Part shown: positions 7,139-17,868 of the stretch, in pieces
How positions within the stretch are numbered: the first letter of the stretch is position 1
Layout: every line of letters begins with the position of its first letter
From: Pedobacter sp. Leaf216
GTDB taxonomy: Bacteria > Bacteroidota > Bacteroidia > Sphingobacteriales > Sphingobacteriaceae
DNA: 64,000 nucleotides
Assembly (NCBI RefSeq): GCF_001421515.1
Contig: NZ_LMKM01000007.1
Location: forward strand, 557,427-621,426
Direction: 5' to 3'
Translations under genes and position numbers: made by a program
The notes under the pieces: model-generated
The model's input: the letters and a program-made list of their open reading frames with translations, nothing else
The model's database searches: none
What the model was told of the DNA's origin: nothing

Positions 7139-9346
7139 ATGAAAACAGAGTTAGTGATTGATTTAGAGGCGGAAAAGCAAGAAATTCTAAAAAGATATAG
7201 GGCATTATTACGGGCAAGCAAATCTACTTTACAAAAGGGCGATAAAAAAGAAATCAGGAAAGCTTTTGATATGGCGCTGGAAAGCCATAAAGATATGCGC
7301 CGAAAATCTGGCGAACCTTATATTTATCACCCCATAGCAGTAGCGCAAATTGCGGCCGAAGAAATTGGGCTTGGAACAACCTCTATTGTTTGTGCGTTAC
7401 TGCATGATGTTGTAGAAGATACCGATATAACTTTAGAAGATATTGAACGCGAATTCGGCAAAAAAACTGCTAAAATTATCGATGGATTAACCAAAATATC
7501 TGGGGTTTTCGATACCAACAGCTCTTTACAGGCCGAAAATTTCCGTAAAATGCTGCTTACCCTGGCCGATGATGTTCGTGTAATCCTGATCAAACTTGCC
7601 GATCGTTTGCACAATATGCGTACAATGGATTTTATGCCGCGCCACAAGCAACTTAAAATCGCATCAGAAACCATTTACTTATACGCTCCATTAGCCCATA
7701 GATTGGGTTTATATGCCATAAAATCAGAGTTGGAAGATCTTTCAATGAAATATCTTGACCCTGACACCTATAAATTTATCGCAAAGAAATTAAACGAGAA
7801 AAAAGCCGAGCGTGCGCTTTTTATTAAAAAATTCGTGGAGCCTATTGATGAAATCGTTCATGAACAGGGTTTAGTGGCCGACGTATATGGCAGGCCGAAA
7901 TCAATACACTCCATCTGGAATAAAATGAAAAAGAAAAATATTCCTTTTGAAGAGGTTTATGATCTTTTTGCCATCCGGATTATTTTGGATTCTGCCCCCG
8001 AAAATGAGAAAGCCGATTGTTGGAAAGCCTACTCTATCGTTACCGATTTATACCGCCCTAATCCCGATCGATTACGCGATTGGGTATCTTCGCCAAAAGG
8101 AAATGGCTATGAAAGTTTGCACACCACAGTGATGGGGCCTCGCGGCCAATGGGTTGAGGTACAGATTCGTACACAACGCATGAATGAGATTGCAGAAAAA
8201 GGTTTTGCTGCGCACTGGAAGTATAAGGAATCGAGCAATGATAACGGTTTGGATCAATGGATTCAGAAAGTGCGCGAAATGCTGAGTAACCCCGAAGCCA
8301 ATGCTTTGGATTTTCTTGATGATTTTAAAATGAACCTTTTCTCTGATGAGATTTTCATTTTTACCCCAAAAGGCGCATTAATCCAATTGCCATTAGGTGC
8401 TACCGCCCTTGATTTTGCTTTCGAAATTCATACAGATGTGGGTGCAACCTGTATTGGTGCTAAAGTAAACCACAAACTTGTTCCAATTTCGTATAAACTG
8501 CAAAATGGCGATCAGGTAGAGATTATCACTTCAAGCAAACAAACGCCTAAAGAAGATTGGCTTAATGTAGTGGTTACGGCGAAAGCCAAATCAAAAATTA
8601 AATCATCTTTAAAAGAAGAAAAGCGGAAAATTGCCGAAAATGGCAAGGAAATTCTGGAAAGAAAGCTTAAATCGTTAAAAATCACTTACAATACCGATAA
8701 TTTACAAAAACTCAGTTATTTCTTTAAACTCCCTTCTACGCAGGAGCTTTTTGTTAATGTAGCCCTTGGAAAAATCGAACTGAAAGATATCAAAGAATAC
8801 CTTTCGAGCGAAAAAGAAGTTGAAAACCGCGGACCAGAACGCCCTGAAAATCTCTCAGTTGATGGCATAAAAAGTAAAATTAAAGGCGGAGAATCTGACA
8901 TTTTACTGATCGGAGAAGATATGCAGCGCATTGATTATACTCTTGCAGCCTGTTGTAACCCAATTCCTGGAGATGATGTTTTTGGTTTTATTACCGTGAG
9001 CGAAGGCATTAAAATACACCGTACCAATTGCCCTAACGCTGCCCAGCTGATGGCAAATTATGGTTATCGCGTGGTGAAAGCCAAATGGAACAAACAACAG
9101 GAACTCACTTTCTTAACCGGCTTACGCATTGTAGGCATTGATGATGTAGGTTTGATTAATAACATTACCAGGGTTATTTCTACCGACTTTAAAGTAAACA
9201 TGCGGTCGATTACAGTAGATACCAATGAAGGCATTTTTGATGGTTCGATTATGATTTTTGTAAACGATACCGAGCACCTGGAAAACCTGATTAAAAATTT
9301 ATTGAAAGTAAGAGGTGTTACCGGGGTAACGAGGTTTGATGCTTAG
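7139..9346 (+). CDS. Bifunctional (p)ppGpp synthetase/hydrolase, RelA/SpoT family
   Basis: 735 aa, normal length for a long RSH enzyme controlling the stringent response. The N-terminal HD hydrolase domain is intact, with His50, His64 (IYHP), His89-Asp90 and Glu93-Asp94 in LLHDVVEDT. The synthetase domain follows at about 240-360 with YGRPKSIHSIW and GNGYESLHTTVMGP. Then come TGS (about 405-466), the conserved-cysteine region (about 599-634, AACCNPIPGD and HRTNCPN) and a C-terminal ACT domain (about 660-734). With both active sites retained it should make and destroy ppGpp. The next genes are fur and purA. PurA is a known target of ppGpp inhibition in other bacteria. Confidence 0.95.
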   Translation: MKTELVIDLEAEKQEILKRYRALLRASKSTLQKGDKKEIRKAFDMALESHKDMRRKSGEPYIYHPIAVAQIAAEEIGLGTTSIVCALLHDVVEDTDITLEDIEREFGKKTAKIIDGLTKISGVFDTNSSLQAENFRKMLLTLADDVRVILIKLADRLHNMRTMDFMPRHKQLKIASETIYLYAPLAHRLGLYAIKSELEDLSMKYLDPDTYKFIAKKLNEKKAERALFIKKFVEPIDEIVHEQGLVADVYGRPKSIHSIWNKMKKKNIPFEEVYDLFAIRIILDSAPENEKADCWKAYSIVTDLYRPNPDRLRDWVSSPKGNGYESLHTTVMGPRGQWVEVQIRTQRMNEIAEKGFAAHWKYKESSNDNGLDQWIQKVREMLSNPEANALDFLDDFKMNLFSDEIFIFTPKGALIQLPLGATALDFAFEIHTDVGATCIGAKVNHKLVPISYKLQNGDQVEIITSSKQTPKEDWLNVVVTAKAKSKIKSSLKEEKRKIAENGKEILERKLKSLKITYNTDNLQKLSYFFKLPSTQELFVNVALGKIELKDIKEYLSSEKEVENRGPERPENLSVDGIKSKIKGGESDILLIGEDMQRIDYTLAACCNPIPGDDVFGFITVSEGIKIHRTNCPNAAQLMANYGYRVVKAKWNKQQELTFLTGLRIVGIDDVGLINNITRVISTDFKVNMRSITVDTNEGIFDGSIMIFVNDTEHLENLIKNLLKVRGVTGVTRFDA

Positions 9347-9474
9347 TTAGTTTGAAATTAGATGCCGGATGTTATTTGCAATTTAAACTTCTAACTTCCG
9401 GCCACGGCCCACTAACTAATTACAAATCTGTGTAATCATTTCATCGGTGTAATCATTTTTCAAAACAATTTACC

Positions 9475-9482
9475 TACCTTTG
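9475..9482 (+). promoter_or_regulatory. -7 box (TACCTTTG) for fur
   Basis: Exact TAnnTTTG match ending 17 nt before the fur ATG. It lies in the 153-nt gap after the Rel/SpoT gene, so fur is likely to have its own promoter. Confidence 0.6.
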
Positions 9483-9499
9483 AATGGAGTTTAAAAACT

Positions 9500-10003
9500 A
9501 TGTCTGAACAAAAAACAAATGAGCTCGTTCGCAAGATTTTTGAGGCTTATTTAGAAAACAAAAATCTACGTAAAACACCAGAGCGTTTCGCTATATTGGA
9601 AGAAATATATTCTAGAAACGACCACTTTGACGTAGAAACCCTTTATATCCATATGAAAAACCAAAAGTACCGCGTAAGTCGTGCTACGGTTTACAATACA
9701 TTGGAGTTATTGGTTTCGTGCGATTTGGTTACCAAACACCAGTTTGGTAAAAACATGGCGCAATTCGAAAAATCTTATGGTTACCGCCAGCACGATCATG
9801 TAATCTGTATAGAATGTGGTAAAGTAGTAGAATTCTGCGATCCACGAATTCACCAGATCCAAACCATGGTTGGAGATCTTTTAAAATTTGATGTAAAACA
9901 CCATTCGTTAAACCTTTATGGTTTCTGCTCTGATTGCAGTATGGCCAGAAAAGTTAGCGAAAGTGCAGCATCAGCTGAAAAAATCGAAGAAATTAAATCA
10001 TAA
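9500..10003 (+). CDS. Fur-family metal-responsive transcriptional regulator
   Basis: 167 aa. The N-terminal winged helix includes RKTPERFAILEEIYSRNDHFDVETLY and the recognition-helix region VSRATVYNTLELLV. The C-terminal dimerisation domain has a structural zinc site made by CIECGK and a second CSDC pair. The histidine-rich QHDHVIC segment belongs to the regulatory metal site. Motifs do not separate Fur, PerR and Zur with certainty. The cluster of an H-D-H-rich site and two CxxC pairs is compatible with Fur or PerR. purA begins 31 nt downstream, so the two are probably cotranscribed. Confidence 0.85.
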   Translation: MSEQKTNELVRKIFEAYLENKNLRKTPERFAILEEIYSRNDHFDVETLYIHMKNQKYRVSRATVYNTLELLVSCDLVTKHQFGKNMAQFEKSYGYRQHDHVICIECGKVVEFCDPRIHQIQTMVGDLLKFDVKHHSLNLYGFCSDCSMARKVSESAASAEKIEEIKS

Positions 10004-10031
10004 TACAAATAAAACCAGCTTAATTTATTAA

Positions 10032-11315
<1,284 letters not shown>

Positions 11316-11370
11316 AACATAAGATTCCGTCGTCTAGAAATAAATTCAGGTTGACGGTTCATAAAAGAAA

Positions 11371-11399
11371 AGGCAACCCACAACCGGGTTGCTTTTTTG
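11371..11399 (+). terminator. Rho-independent terminator of fur-purA
   Basis: Stem GCAACCC (11373-11379) pairs with GGGTTGC (11386-11392) over a 6-nt loop and is followed by a run of six or more T. Confidence 0.85.
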
Positions 11400-11651
11400 T
11401 TTTTTAGTTAATTATTATAAAAAAATCGTCATTCTCGCGCAGGCGGGAATCTTAATGCAATAGACTCCAGGGCTCTCTATCTACCCGAAATTTCATCTCG
11501 ACCAAAGCGGAGAGATCTATCTAAACAGATTTCTCGACTGCGTTGCACTCCGCTCGAAATGACGATCTATCTGAATGAAATTGGCATGAGAAAATCAATA
11601 AGCCGTTCCAAAAGATAAAAATTAATTTCTTACAATTATCAACGCTATTTT
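11400..11651. repeat. Intergenic repeat stretch (CGTCATTCTCGCGC and TCGAAATGACG elements)
   Basis: Part of a 351-bp gene-free gap. At 11427 it carries CGTCATTCTCGCGCAGGCGGG, a one-base variant of the repeat found five times at 44.8-45.8 kb. At about 11500-11565 it carries an imperfect inverted repeat around CGAAATGACG and ATTTCATCTCGACC. No gene is seen. Confidence 0.7.
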
Positions 11652-11659
11652 TACCTTTG
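11652..11659 (+). promoter_or_regulatory. -7 box (TACCTTTG) for pabB
   Basis: Exact TAnnTTTG match ending 7 nt before the TTG start codon at 11667. Transcription should begin about at the start codon. Confidence 0.6.
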
Positions 11660-11666
11660 CCGAAGC

Positions 11667-12923
11667 TTGAAAACCACACAAAACATATCTAATTTTAAAC
11701 AAAAAGCATTGCATTGGGCCAACCAATTTGAAGTGTGTTGCATTTTAGATTCAAATGATTACAAAGACGCCTATTCTGCCTATGATTTTATTTTAGCTGC
11801 CGATGCACATCATGAACTTAAATATACATCAGGCAATGCCTTTCAGCAGTTGAAAAGCTTTTATGCTGAACATAAACAATGGGTTTTCGGTTTCTTTAGC
11901 TATGATTTAAAAAATGAGATTGAAGCAGTCCATTCTAATAATCCAGACCACTTAAATTTTCCTGATCTTTACTTTTTTGTGCCAAAACATTTAATTGCAT
12001 TTAAAAACGGCAAAGCAGAGGTTTTGCTTGGAGATCAATCCATACTAACAGAAATAGAGACTTTTAACTTACCAGGAAAAAAACTCGCGAAGGCCATAAC
12101 AATTGCACAAAGATTATCGAAAGATCAATATATTAATAAGGTAGAAGCTTTAAGAGATCATATTATTAGGGGCGATATTTACGAGGTTAATTTTTGTCAG
12201 GAATTTTTTGCTAAAAATGCAGAAATACACTCAGTTGAAACTTTTGAGGCACTAAATCAATTATCCCCCACCCCTTTTGCTGGCTATTTTAAAGTTTACG
12301 ATAAATATATTCTATCCGCAACACCAGAGAGGTTTCTTTGCAAACGAGGATCAAAATTGACCTCTCAGCCCATTAAAGGTACCGCAAAAAGAAGCTTAGA
12401 TCCAATTGAAGACGAGCATATAAAAATGCAGCTCAGGAACAGTATTAAAGAACAAGCAGAAAACGTTATGATTGTTGATTTGGTACGTCATGACCTTACG
12501 AAATCGGCTGTTAAGGGTTCTGTTATGGTGGATGAGTTATTTGGTATTTACAGCTTTCCGCAGGTACACCAGATGATTTCTACCGTCAGCTGTGAATTAG
12601 ATCCCGGGGTTAATGCTATAGATGCCATTAAAAACGCATTTCCAATGGGCTCCATGACAGGCGCGCCTAAAGTTAAAGCCATGAAACTGATTGAAGAATA
12701 TGAAGTAACCAAAAGAGGCATTTATTCAGGCTCATTCGGCTGCATCAGTCCGGATGGAGATTTCGATTTTAATGTTGTGATCAGAAGTATTTTATACAAC
12801 GCAACTTGCAAATACCTATCTTTTCAGGTTGGTGGTGCAATTACATATCAAAGCGATGCCGTTTCAGAATATGAAGAATGTTTATTAAAAGCCAGTGCAA
12901 TTTTGAAGGTTTTGGCTAGTTAG
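11667..12923 (+). CDS. pabB: Aminodeoxychorismate synthase component I (chorismate-binding)
   Basis: 418 aa. It converts chorismate plus ammonia to 4-amino-4-deoxychorismate for folate synthesis. The chorismate-binding domain has the PabB-defining lysine in QPIKGTAKR (about residues 233-241; TrpE has Ala at this Lys position). It also has NVMIVDLVRHDL, FPMGSMTGAPK and GIYSGSFGC. No glutamine amidotransferase is nearby, so component II must be elsewhere. No ATG exists near the N-terminus. The frame starts at a TTG 7 nt after a -7 box, suggesting a leaderless mRNA with a non-ATG start. A general anthranilate synthase assignment is less likely because of the PIKGT lysine. Confidence 0.88.
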   Translation: MKTTQNISNFKQKALHWANQFEVCCILDSNDYKDAYSAYDFILAADAHHELKYTSGNAFQQLKSFYAEHKQWVFGFFSYDLKNEIEAVHSNNPDHLNFPDLYFFVPKHLIAFKNGKAEVLLGDQSILTEIETFNLPGKKLAKAITIAQRLSKDQYINKVEALRDHIIRGDIYEVNFCQEFFAKNAEIHSVETFEALNQLSPTPFAGYFKVYDKYILSATPERFLCKRGSKLTSQPIKGTAKRSLDPIEDEHIKMQLRNSIKEQAENVMIVDLVRHDLTKSAVKGSVMVDELFGIYSFPQVHQMISTVSCELDPGVNAIDAIKNAFPMGSMTGAPKVKAMKLIEEYEVTKRGIYSGSFGCISPDGDFDFNVVIRSILYNATCKYLSFQVGGAITYQSDAVSEYEECLLKASAILKVLAS

Positions 12924-13103
12924 TTCATTTCAGGATTGGTTTATTAAGTAATTGATTATAATCTGATCGTAACGCCTGGCTCCAACTTAACGAATAGAAA
13001 TCCGTCATCGTAATCCGATAGCTATCGGATTTATTTCAGGATCTTATAGCAAGGAAGATGCTGATCCCGAAGCTTAGGGACGTTTTGAAGATTACGAAAA
13101 CAA

Positions 13104-13146
13104 AAAGGTGGAAAATTTCTGCATGACGCAAAAACCTTCCACCTTT
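13104..13146 (-). terminator. Hairpin terminator of the M48 protease gene
   Basis: Arms AAAGGTGGAA (13104-13113) and TTCCACCTTT (13137-13146) enclose a 23-nt loop. On the minus strand the hairpin is followed by a T run. It lies just past the stop at 13167. Confidence 0.7.
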
Positions 13147-13166
13147 ATACCTTCTGGCTTCTAACC

Positions 13167-13973
13167 TTATTTCTTATAATATTGTTGTGCTTCAGGCAAA
13201 TATTTTTGAATCTGTGCAATACGCGTGGCATCACTAGGGTGCGTACTTAAAAACTCCGCTGGTTTTTGCGCACCTGCAGAAGCAGCCGACATTCTATTCC
13301 AGAAAGCAGTAGCACTTTGAGGATTATATCCGGCCATAGCCATGAAAATCAAACCCAAACGATCTGCTTCCAACTCCTGATTACGGCTGAATTTTAGCAT
13401 TGCAACCGGTGTACCAACGCCATAAAGCGTATTGAAAATAGACTGTGTTTTAGGGTTTTTAGATAATGCTACACCTGCTGCCGCACCAACTCCCTGTGCA
13501 ACCATCTCTTGCGACATACGTTCTGCTGAGTGACCTGCTATGGCGTGAGCAATCTCGTGGCCCATTACGGTAGCTAAACCTGCATCATCCTGTGTTACAG
13601 GTAAAATACCAGTATAAACTACAATTTTTCCACCGGGCATACACCATGCGTTTTTCTCGTTATTTTGAACAACATTAACTTCCCATTGGTAATCTGCAAT
13701 CAGGTTACCATAATTATTGCTGTTCATATAAGATTTTACAGCTGTAATTAACCTGCTTCCAATGGTTTTCACTTTTAAAGCCTGTGCATTTGAGGCTGGT
13801 AAAACAGTTGATTTATTTTCTGTTAAAAACGTACTGTAAGCCTGAAAGGCCATCGGCAAAACCTGATCGTTACTCACTAAATCAAACCGGCTGCGCCCTG
13901 TTAAAGGAACGGTAGAGCAGGAGTTAAATAATAAGATCCCAGCAACACTTGCTGTTAAAAATAACTTTTTCAT
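13167..13973 (-). CDS. M48-family metalloprotease lipoprotein
   Basis: 268 aa. A lipoprotein signal ends at Cys19 (LLFNSC), so the protein is membrane-anchored in the periplasm. The zinc site is HEIAH (139-143), with the third ligand glutamate in the NQELEADRLG stretch downstream, as in the LoiP/BepA/Oma1 group. A WCMPGGKIVVYTG strand precedes the active site, typical of the family. Members degrade misfolded outer-membrane proteins or act in envelope quality control, and the exact substrate here is unknown. It is a single-gene leftward unit with its own terminator. Confidence 0.9.
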   Translation of the reverse strand: MKKLFLTASVAGILLFNSCSTVPLTGRSRFDLVSNDQVLPMAFQAYSTFLTENKSTVLPASNAQALKVKTIGSRLITAVKSYMNSNNYGNLIADYQWEVNVVQNNEKNAWCMPGGKIVVYTGILPVTQDDAGLATVMGHEIAHAIAGHSAERMSQEMVAQGVGAAAGVALSKNPKTQSIFNTLYGVGTPVAMLKFSRNQELEADRLGLIFMAMAGYNPQSATAFWNRMSAASAGAQKPAEFLSTHPSDATRIAQIQKYLPEAQQYYKK

Positions 13974-14068
13974 AATACGATTTTAAATGATTAGTAAATA
14001 CTGATAAGCAAAACCGATGATTAAACAGCAAGCCTATAAATATGTTTTAGTGAAATGTGTTTTGTTAA

Positions 14069-14716
14069 TTAATTAGTTTTCTTCCTAAACAAATACACTT
14101 TAGATTCTTTGCCTTTCAGCAATCTTTCGAGGTTTTTTTGGTGGGTAACCAGGATAAGAACACAAACTACCATCCCGTATAATACTTCAGATTTAATGGA
14201 AACCTGAAACAAAAACACAACGCTGAGCGGAAAAGTAAATCCTGCACAGATGGAGCTTAATGAAACGTATTTAGTTAATAACAATACCACCACAAAAACC
14301 AGAACACAAAGCATAGATGCCTCGAAGTTAACTGCCAAAATCATTCCAAAAAGTGTAGCCACACCTTTTCCTCCCCTAAAACCTGCAAAAACAGGGAATA
14401 AATGCCCCATTACTGCGGTTACCCCTAAGGCGAGTTGATAATTAACAAAAACGACTGAGTTTTGCGGTCCGGTTACCGACATGCCGATAAAATAGGCCAG
14501 ATTGGTTGCGGTATAACCTTTTGCTATATCGATGATCATTACAGCGATCCCGGCTTTTTTACCTAATACCCTAAAAGTATTGGTTGCACCGGCATTGCCA
14601 CTTCCATATTCTCTTACATCAACCCCATAAAAGGCCTGACCAAGCCATACAGCTGTTGGTATAGATCCAAAAAGGTAGGCAATTAATAGTGCGCTGAGAG
14701 AATAAACCGTAACCAT
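14069..14716 (-). CDS. plsY: Acyl-phosphate:glycerol-3-phosphate acyltransferase
   Basis: 215-residue integral membrane enzyme that transfers acyl groups from acyl-phosphate to glycerol 3-phosphate, the first step of phospholipid synthesis. Conserved PlsY motifs are GSIPTAVWLG near the N-terminus, GSGNAGATNTFR (about 37-48, G3P and phosphate binding) and FRGGKGVAT in the third loop. Hydrophobic spans between them fit the usual five-plus helix topology. nadC ends 49 nt upstream on the same strand, so they may share a transcript. Length is normal. Confidence 0.93.
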   Translation of the reverse strand: MVTVYSLSALLIAYLFGSIPTAVWLGQAFYGVDVREYGSGNAGATNTFRVLGKKAGIAVMIIDIAKGYTATNLAYFIGMSVTGPQNSVVFVNYQLALGVTAVMGHLFPVFAGFRGGKGVATLFGMILAVNFEASMLCVLVFVVVLLLTKYVSLSSICAGFTFPLSVVFLFQVSIKSEVLYGMVVCVLILVTHQKNLERLLKGKESKVYLFRKKTN

Positions 14717-14765
14717 AGCCTACAATGATACAAAAAATAAGCTTTTAATTTTATAGCAATTCACT

Positions 14766-15608
14766 TTAGTATGCTTTTAAACTCATATCCAGGCTTTTTA
14801 CAGAATGTGTAAGCGCCCCCATCGAAATATAATCAACACCACAAGCGGCATATTCTGCAACATTTTCTTCTGTAATTCCACCAGAAGCTTCTGTAATAAA
14901 TTTACCATCGATTAATGAAACCGCAGCCTTTAAATTTTCAAAGCTAAAATTATCTAACATAATGCGATCTACACCACCAATAGCCAAAACCTGAGCCAGT
15001 TCTTCTAAATTTCTTACTTCTATTTCAATCTGAAGCACTTTATTCTCATTTGACAGATATTGATGAGCCGCATTTATCGCATTCGAAATTCCTCCGGCAT
15101 AATCTACATGGTTATCCTTAATCAAAATCATATCGTACAAACCAATGCGGTGATTTACACCTCCACCAATTCTAACCGCCCATTTTTCCAAATAACGAAG
15201 TCCTGGGGTAGTTTTACGGGTATCCAAAATTTTAGTTTTAGTTGTTTTTAGCAATGAAACAATCCGATGCGTTTTTGTTGCAATGCCACTCATGCGCTGC
15301 ATACAGTTTAAAACTAAACGTTCGGCAATTAAAATAGCATGGGTACTGCCCTCAACTGTTAATGCAATATCACCTACTTTTACCTCCGCCCCATCATGCA
15401 ATAAAACATCAACTTTCAAATTGGCATCTACTTCCTTAAAAATCTCAATCGCCAGTTCGATTCCGGCTAAAATACCATCCTCTTTGATGATCAGTTTTGC
15501 TTTTCCCTGTGTTCCTGAAGGAATGGTTGAAAGTGAAGTATGATCGCCATCACCAACATCTTCGGTAAGGGCATTTTTTATGAACTGATGTATAAGCTTA
15601 ATATCCAA
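14766..15608 (-). CDS. nadC: Nicotinate-nucleotide pyrophosphorylase (carboxylating)
   Basis: Quinolinate phosphoribosyltransferase of NAD synthesis, 281 aa from the start chosen here. Motifs are LTEDVGDGDHTS, ERLVLNCMQRMSGIAT, DTRKTTPGLRYLEKWAV, GGGVNHRIGLYDMILIKDNH and the C-terminal SGGI and DYISMGALTHS segments. The frame is open up to an ATG at 15656, but a TATTTTTG promoter box (15627-15634) lies inside that extension. I therefore prefer the TTG at 15608 (LDIKLIHQF). The longer ATG start cannot be excluded if transcription begins further upstream. plsY follows on the same strand. Confidence 0.92.
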   Translation of the reverse strand: MDIKLIHQFIKNALTEDVGDGDHTSLSTIPSGTQGKAKLIIKEDGILAGIELAIEIFKEVDANLKVDVLLHDGAEVKVGDIALTVEGSTHAILIAERLVLNCMQRMSGIATKTHRIVSLLKTTKTKILDTRKTTPGLRYLEKWAVRIGGGVNHRIGLYDMILIKDNHVDYAGGISNAINAAHQYLSNENKVLQIEIEVRNLEELAQVLAIGGVDRIMLDNFSFENLKAAVSLIDGKFITEASGGITEENVAEYAACGVDYISMGALTHSVKSLDMSLKAY

Positions 15609-15626
15609 AATGTAGATTTTATGCCG

Positions 15627-15634
15627 CAAAAATA
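15627..15634 (-). promoter_or_regulatory. -7 box (TATTTTTG) for nadC
   Basis: TAnnTTTG match on the minus strand, 18 nt before the TTG proposed as nadC start. It sits within the N-terminal extension of the longer possible frame. Confidence 0.45.
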
Positions 15635-15772
15635 AGAAATATTTATTAGCAGACAATTTACTGAAGCTTTAAAGTGAGCTGTTAACTTCAGAAGTTTATA
15701 TAATTGTCTCTACAACTTGGGGAGTCGGCAAAAAGCAAAGCGATGGTAAAATATATAATGGCTTTGGGACAA

Positions 15773-16171
15773 TTAATCTTTTGCCGGTTCTATCCGTAAT
15801 TCAGTAATTGAAAAACTGGTATTGAATTTTTTCATTGTGATGGAAATCCTGAAAGTTTCCTTTGCGGTACTCAGGATGATTACACCAAAGCGGTAGTTTG
15901 GATTGGTGTTAATTTTATGAAAAATACTTGTTTTAACTGGGGGGTGTTTGATAAAAAAATCTCTCAAAATTTGTTCACCCTGTGCTTTTGAGTATACATC
16001 TTCTTCATCAATAATGATAAGTTCGATAGTTGAGGCAAAATTTTTGGCTATTTCTTTTGAGTTTGCAGACTTAAAATACGAGGATAAATCATCAATTATA
16101 TCAGCCTGGATAACTGTTGGACCATATAATGAAGATAAACTGATAATGAATAAAAATAAGCTCCGGATCAT
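15773..16171 (-). CDS. DUF4783 domain-containing exported protein
   Basis: 132 aa with an N-terminal signal peptide (hydrophobic residues 4-18). The mature part is a small NTF2-like fold: DDLSSYFKSANSKEIAKNF helix, VYSKAQGEQILRDFF, then KTSIFHKI and RFGVIILSTAKETFRISI strands. The family is common in Bacteroidota, and no function is established. It lies upstream of nadC on the same strand with a 116-nt gap after it that contains no obvious terminator. Confidence 0.8.
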   Translation of the reverse strand: MIRSLFLFIISLSSLYGPTVIQADIIDDLSSYFKSANSKEIAKNFASTIELIIIDEEDVYSKAQGEQILRDFFIKHPPVKTSIFHKINTNPNYRFGVIILSTAKETFRISITMKKFNTSFSITELRIEPAKD

Positions 16172-16240
16172 TTCTGTATTTTATACAGAACCCTCTAGCT
16201 AAAATTATGCCATTAGCACATCAAAAAAAGGATTTCTTAA

Positions 16241-16270
16241 TTTGTATAAGCTTCAATAAAGCTATATTTG
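16241..16270 (+). promoter_or_regulatory. Promoter for gpmI (TTTG-N18-TATATTTG)
   Basis: TTTG at 16241-16244 and TATATTTG at 16263-16270 match both elements of the Bacteroidota housekeeping promoter. The ATG of gpmI is 74 nt further on. Confidence 0.65.
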
Positions 16271-16344
16271 CGATATTAACAAAACACTAAAACATGTTAT
16301 ACATGAAAATGTTTTAATGTGGATCAATAAATTTTTCTATAAAG

Positions 16345-17868
16345 ATGGTAAACGATAAAAAACTCGCGCTAATAATTCTAGATGGTTGGGGCTACGGAAA
16401 ACAAGATAATTCCGATGCCGCCTATGCTGCAAATACTCCTTTTTTCGATTCGTTATTAAAAAACTATCCAAACTCTAAGCTCGAAGCATCTGGTGAAGCA
16501 GTGGGTTTACCAGCCGGGCAAATGGGTAATTCTGAAGTTGGGCATATGAATTTAGGTGCTGGCCGGGTAGTTTACCAGGAGCTTGGAAGAATAAACAAAT
16601 CAATTACCGACAGAGAATTGCATACCAACCCTATTTTGTTAAACGCATTCGATTATGCAAAACAAAATAATAAAGCTGTTCATTTTATAGGCCTGGTTTC
16701 CAATGGTGGCGTACATGCCCACATTGAACATTTAAAAGCTTTGTGCGATGCCGCTAATGAAGCGCAAGTACCAAACACTTTTATACACGCATTTTTAGAT
16801 GGCCGCGATACTGATCCAAATTCTGGATTGGGTTTTATAACCGACCTCGAAAACCACATTCAGCATACCAATGCTAAATTAGCAACTATGGTTGGCCGTT
16901 ATTACGCTATGGACCGCGATAACCGCTGGGAACGCGTTAAACAGGCTTATGATGTGATGGTTAATGGAGTTGGTGAGAAAACTCAGGATGCTTTGGCAGC
17001 GATCAAAAAATCGTATGCAGAGGGCGTAACCGACGAATTTTTAAAACCAATAGTTTTAACGCAAGCTGATGGTGCTCCGGTAGCCACTATTCAAAACGAT
17101 GATGTGGTGATCTGTTTCAATTTCCGTACTGATAGAGGCCGTGAAATAACAACAGCCTTAACTCAAAAGGATTTTCCAGAGCAACAAATGCACAAATTAC
17201 CGTTGTATTATGTTACAATGACTACTTACGACGAAAGTTTTGAAAGGGTTAATGTAATTTTCACTAAAGATGATTTAACCCAAACGATTGGCGAAGTATT
17301 GGCCAATAACAACAAAAACCAGATCCGCATTGCAGAAACGGAAAAATACCCTCACGTAACTTTCTTTTTCTCAGGAGGAAGGGAAGCTGAATTTAAAAAT
17401 GAGAAGCGACTTTTAATTCCTTCCCCAAAAGTGGCTACTTACGATCTTCAGCCGGAGATGAGCGCAGCAGGAATTACGGAAGCCATTACCAGAGAAATGG
17501 AAACTGGTTGGGCTGATTTTATCTGCTTAAATTTTGCCAATCCTGATATGGTTGGACATACAGGTGTTTTTGAAGCCGTAATAAAAGCAGTAGAAACCGC
17601 TGATAAATGTGCAGAAATTGTGGTAAACACAGGTTTAGCTCATGGTTATTCATTTATTCTTTTAGCCGATCATGGTAATTCGGAGTTTATGGTTAACGGA
17701 GATGGATCTGCAAATACTGCACACACCACCAATCTTGTTCCATGTATTTTAATCGATAAAGATTATAAAACCATTGCTGATGGAAAGCTAGGCGACATTG
17801 CCCCTACTGTTTTAAAAATATTAGGTGTTGCCATTCCAGAAGAAATGACAGGAAATGTTTTAGTATAA
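16345..17868 (+). CDS. gpmI: 2,3-bisphosphoglycerate-independent phosphoglycerate mutase
   Basis: 507-residue alkaline-phosphatase-fold enzyme interconverting 3- and 2-phosphoglycerate in glycolysis. Metal-binding LIILDGWGYG is at the N-terminus, the phosphorylated Ser63 lies in GQMGNSEVGHMNLGAG, and HAFLDGRDTDPNSG and VGRYYAMDRDNRWER are the substrate-binding blocks. The C-terminal metal site includes NPDMVGHTG and LADHGNSEFM. A clear promoter precedes it. Its TAA overlaps the ATG of the following lipoprotein gene by one base, so the two are translationally coupled. Confidence 0.97.
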   Translation: MVNDKKLALIILDGWGYGKQDNSDAAYAANTPFFDSLLKNYPNSKLEASGEAVGLPAGQMGNSEVGHMNLGAGRVVYQELGRINKSITDRELHTNPILLNAFDYAKQNNKAVHFIGLVSNGGVHAHIEHLKALCDAANEAQVPNTFIHAFLDGRDTDPNSGLGFITDLENHIQHTNAKLATMVGRYYAMDRDNRWERVKQAYDVMVNGVGEKTQDALAAIKKSYAEGVTDEFLKPIVLTQADGAPVATIQNDDVVICFNFRTDRGREITTALTQKDFPEQQMHKLPLYYVTMTTYDESFERVNVIFTKDDLTQTIGEVLANNNKNQIRIAETEKYPHVTFFFSGGREAEFKNEKRLLIPSPKVATYDLQPEMSAAGITEAITREMETGWADFICLNFANPDMVGHTGVFEAVIKAVETADKCAEIVVNTGLAHGYSFILLADHGNSEFMVNGDGSANTAHTTNLVPCILIDKDYKTIADGKLGDIAPTVLKILGVAIPEEMTGNVLV

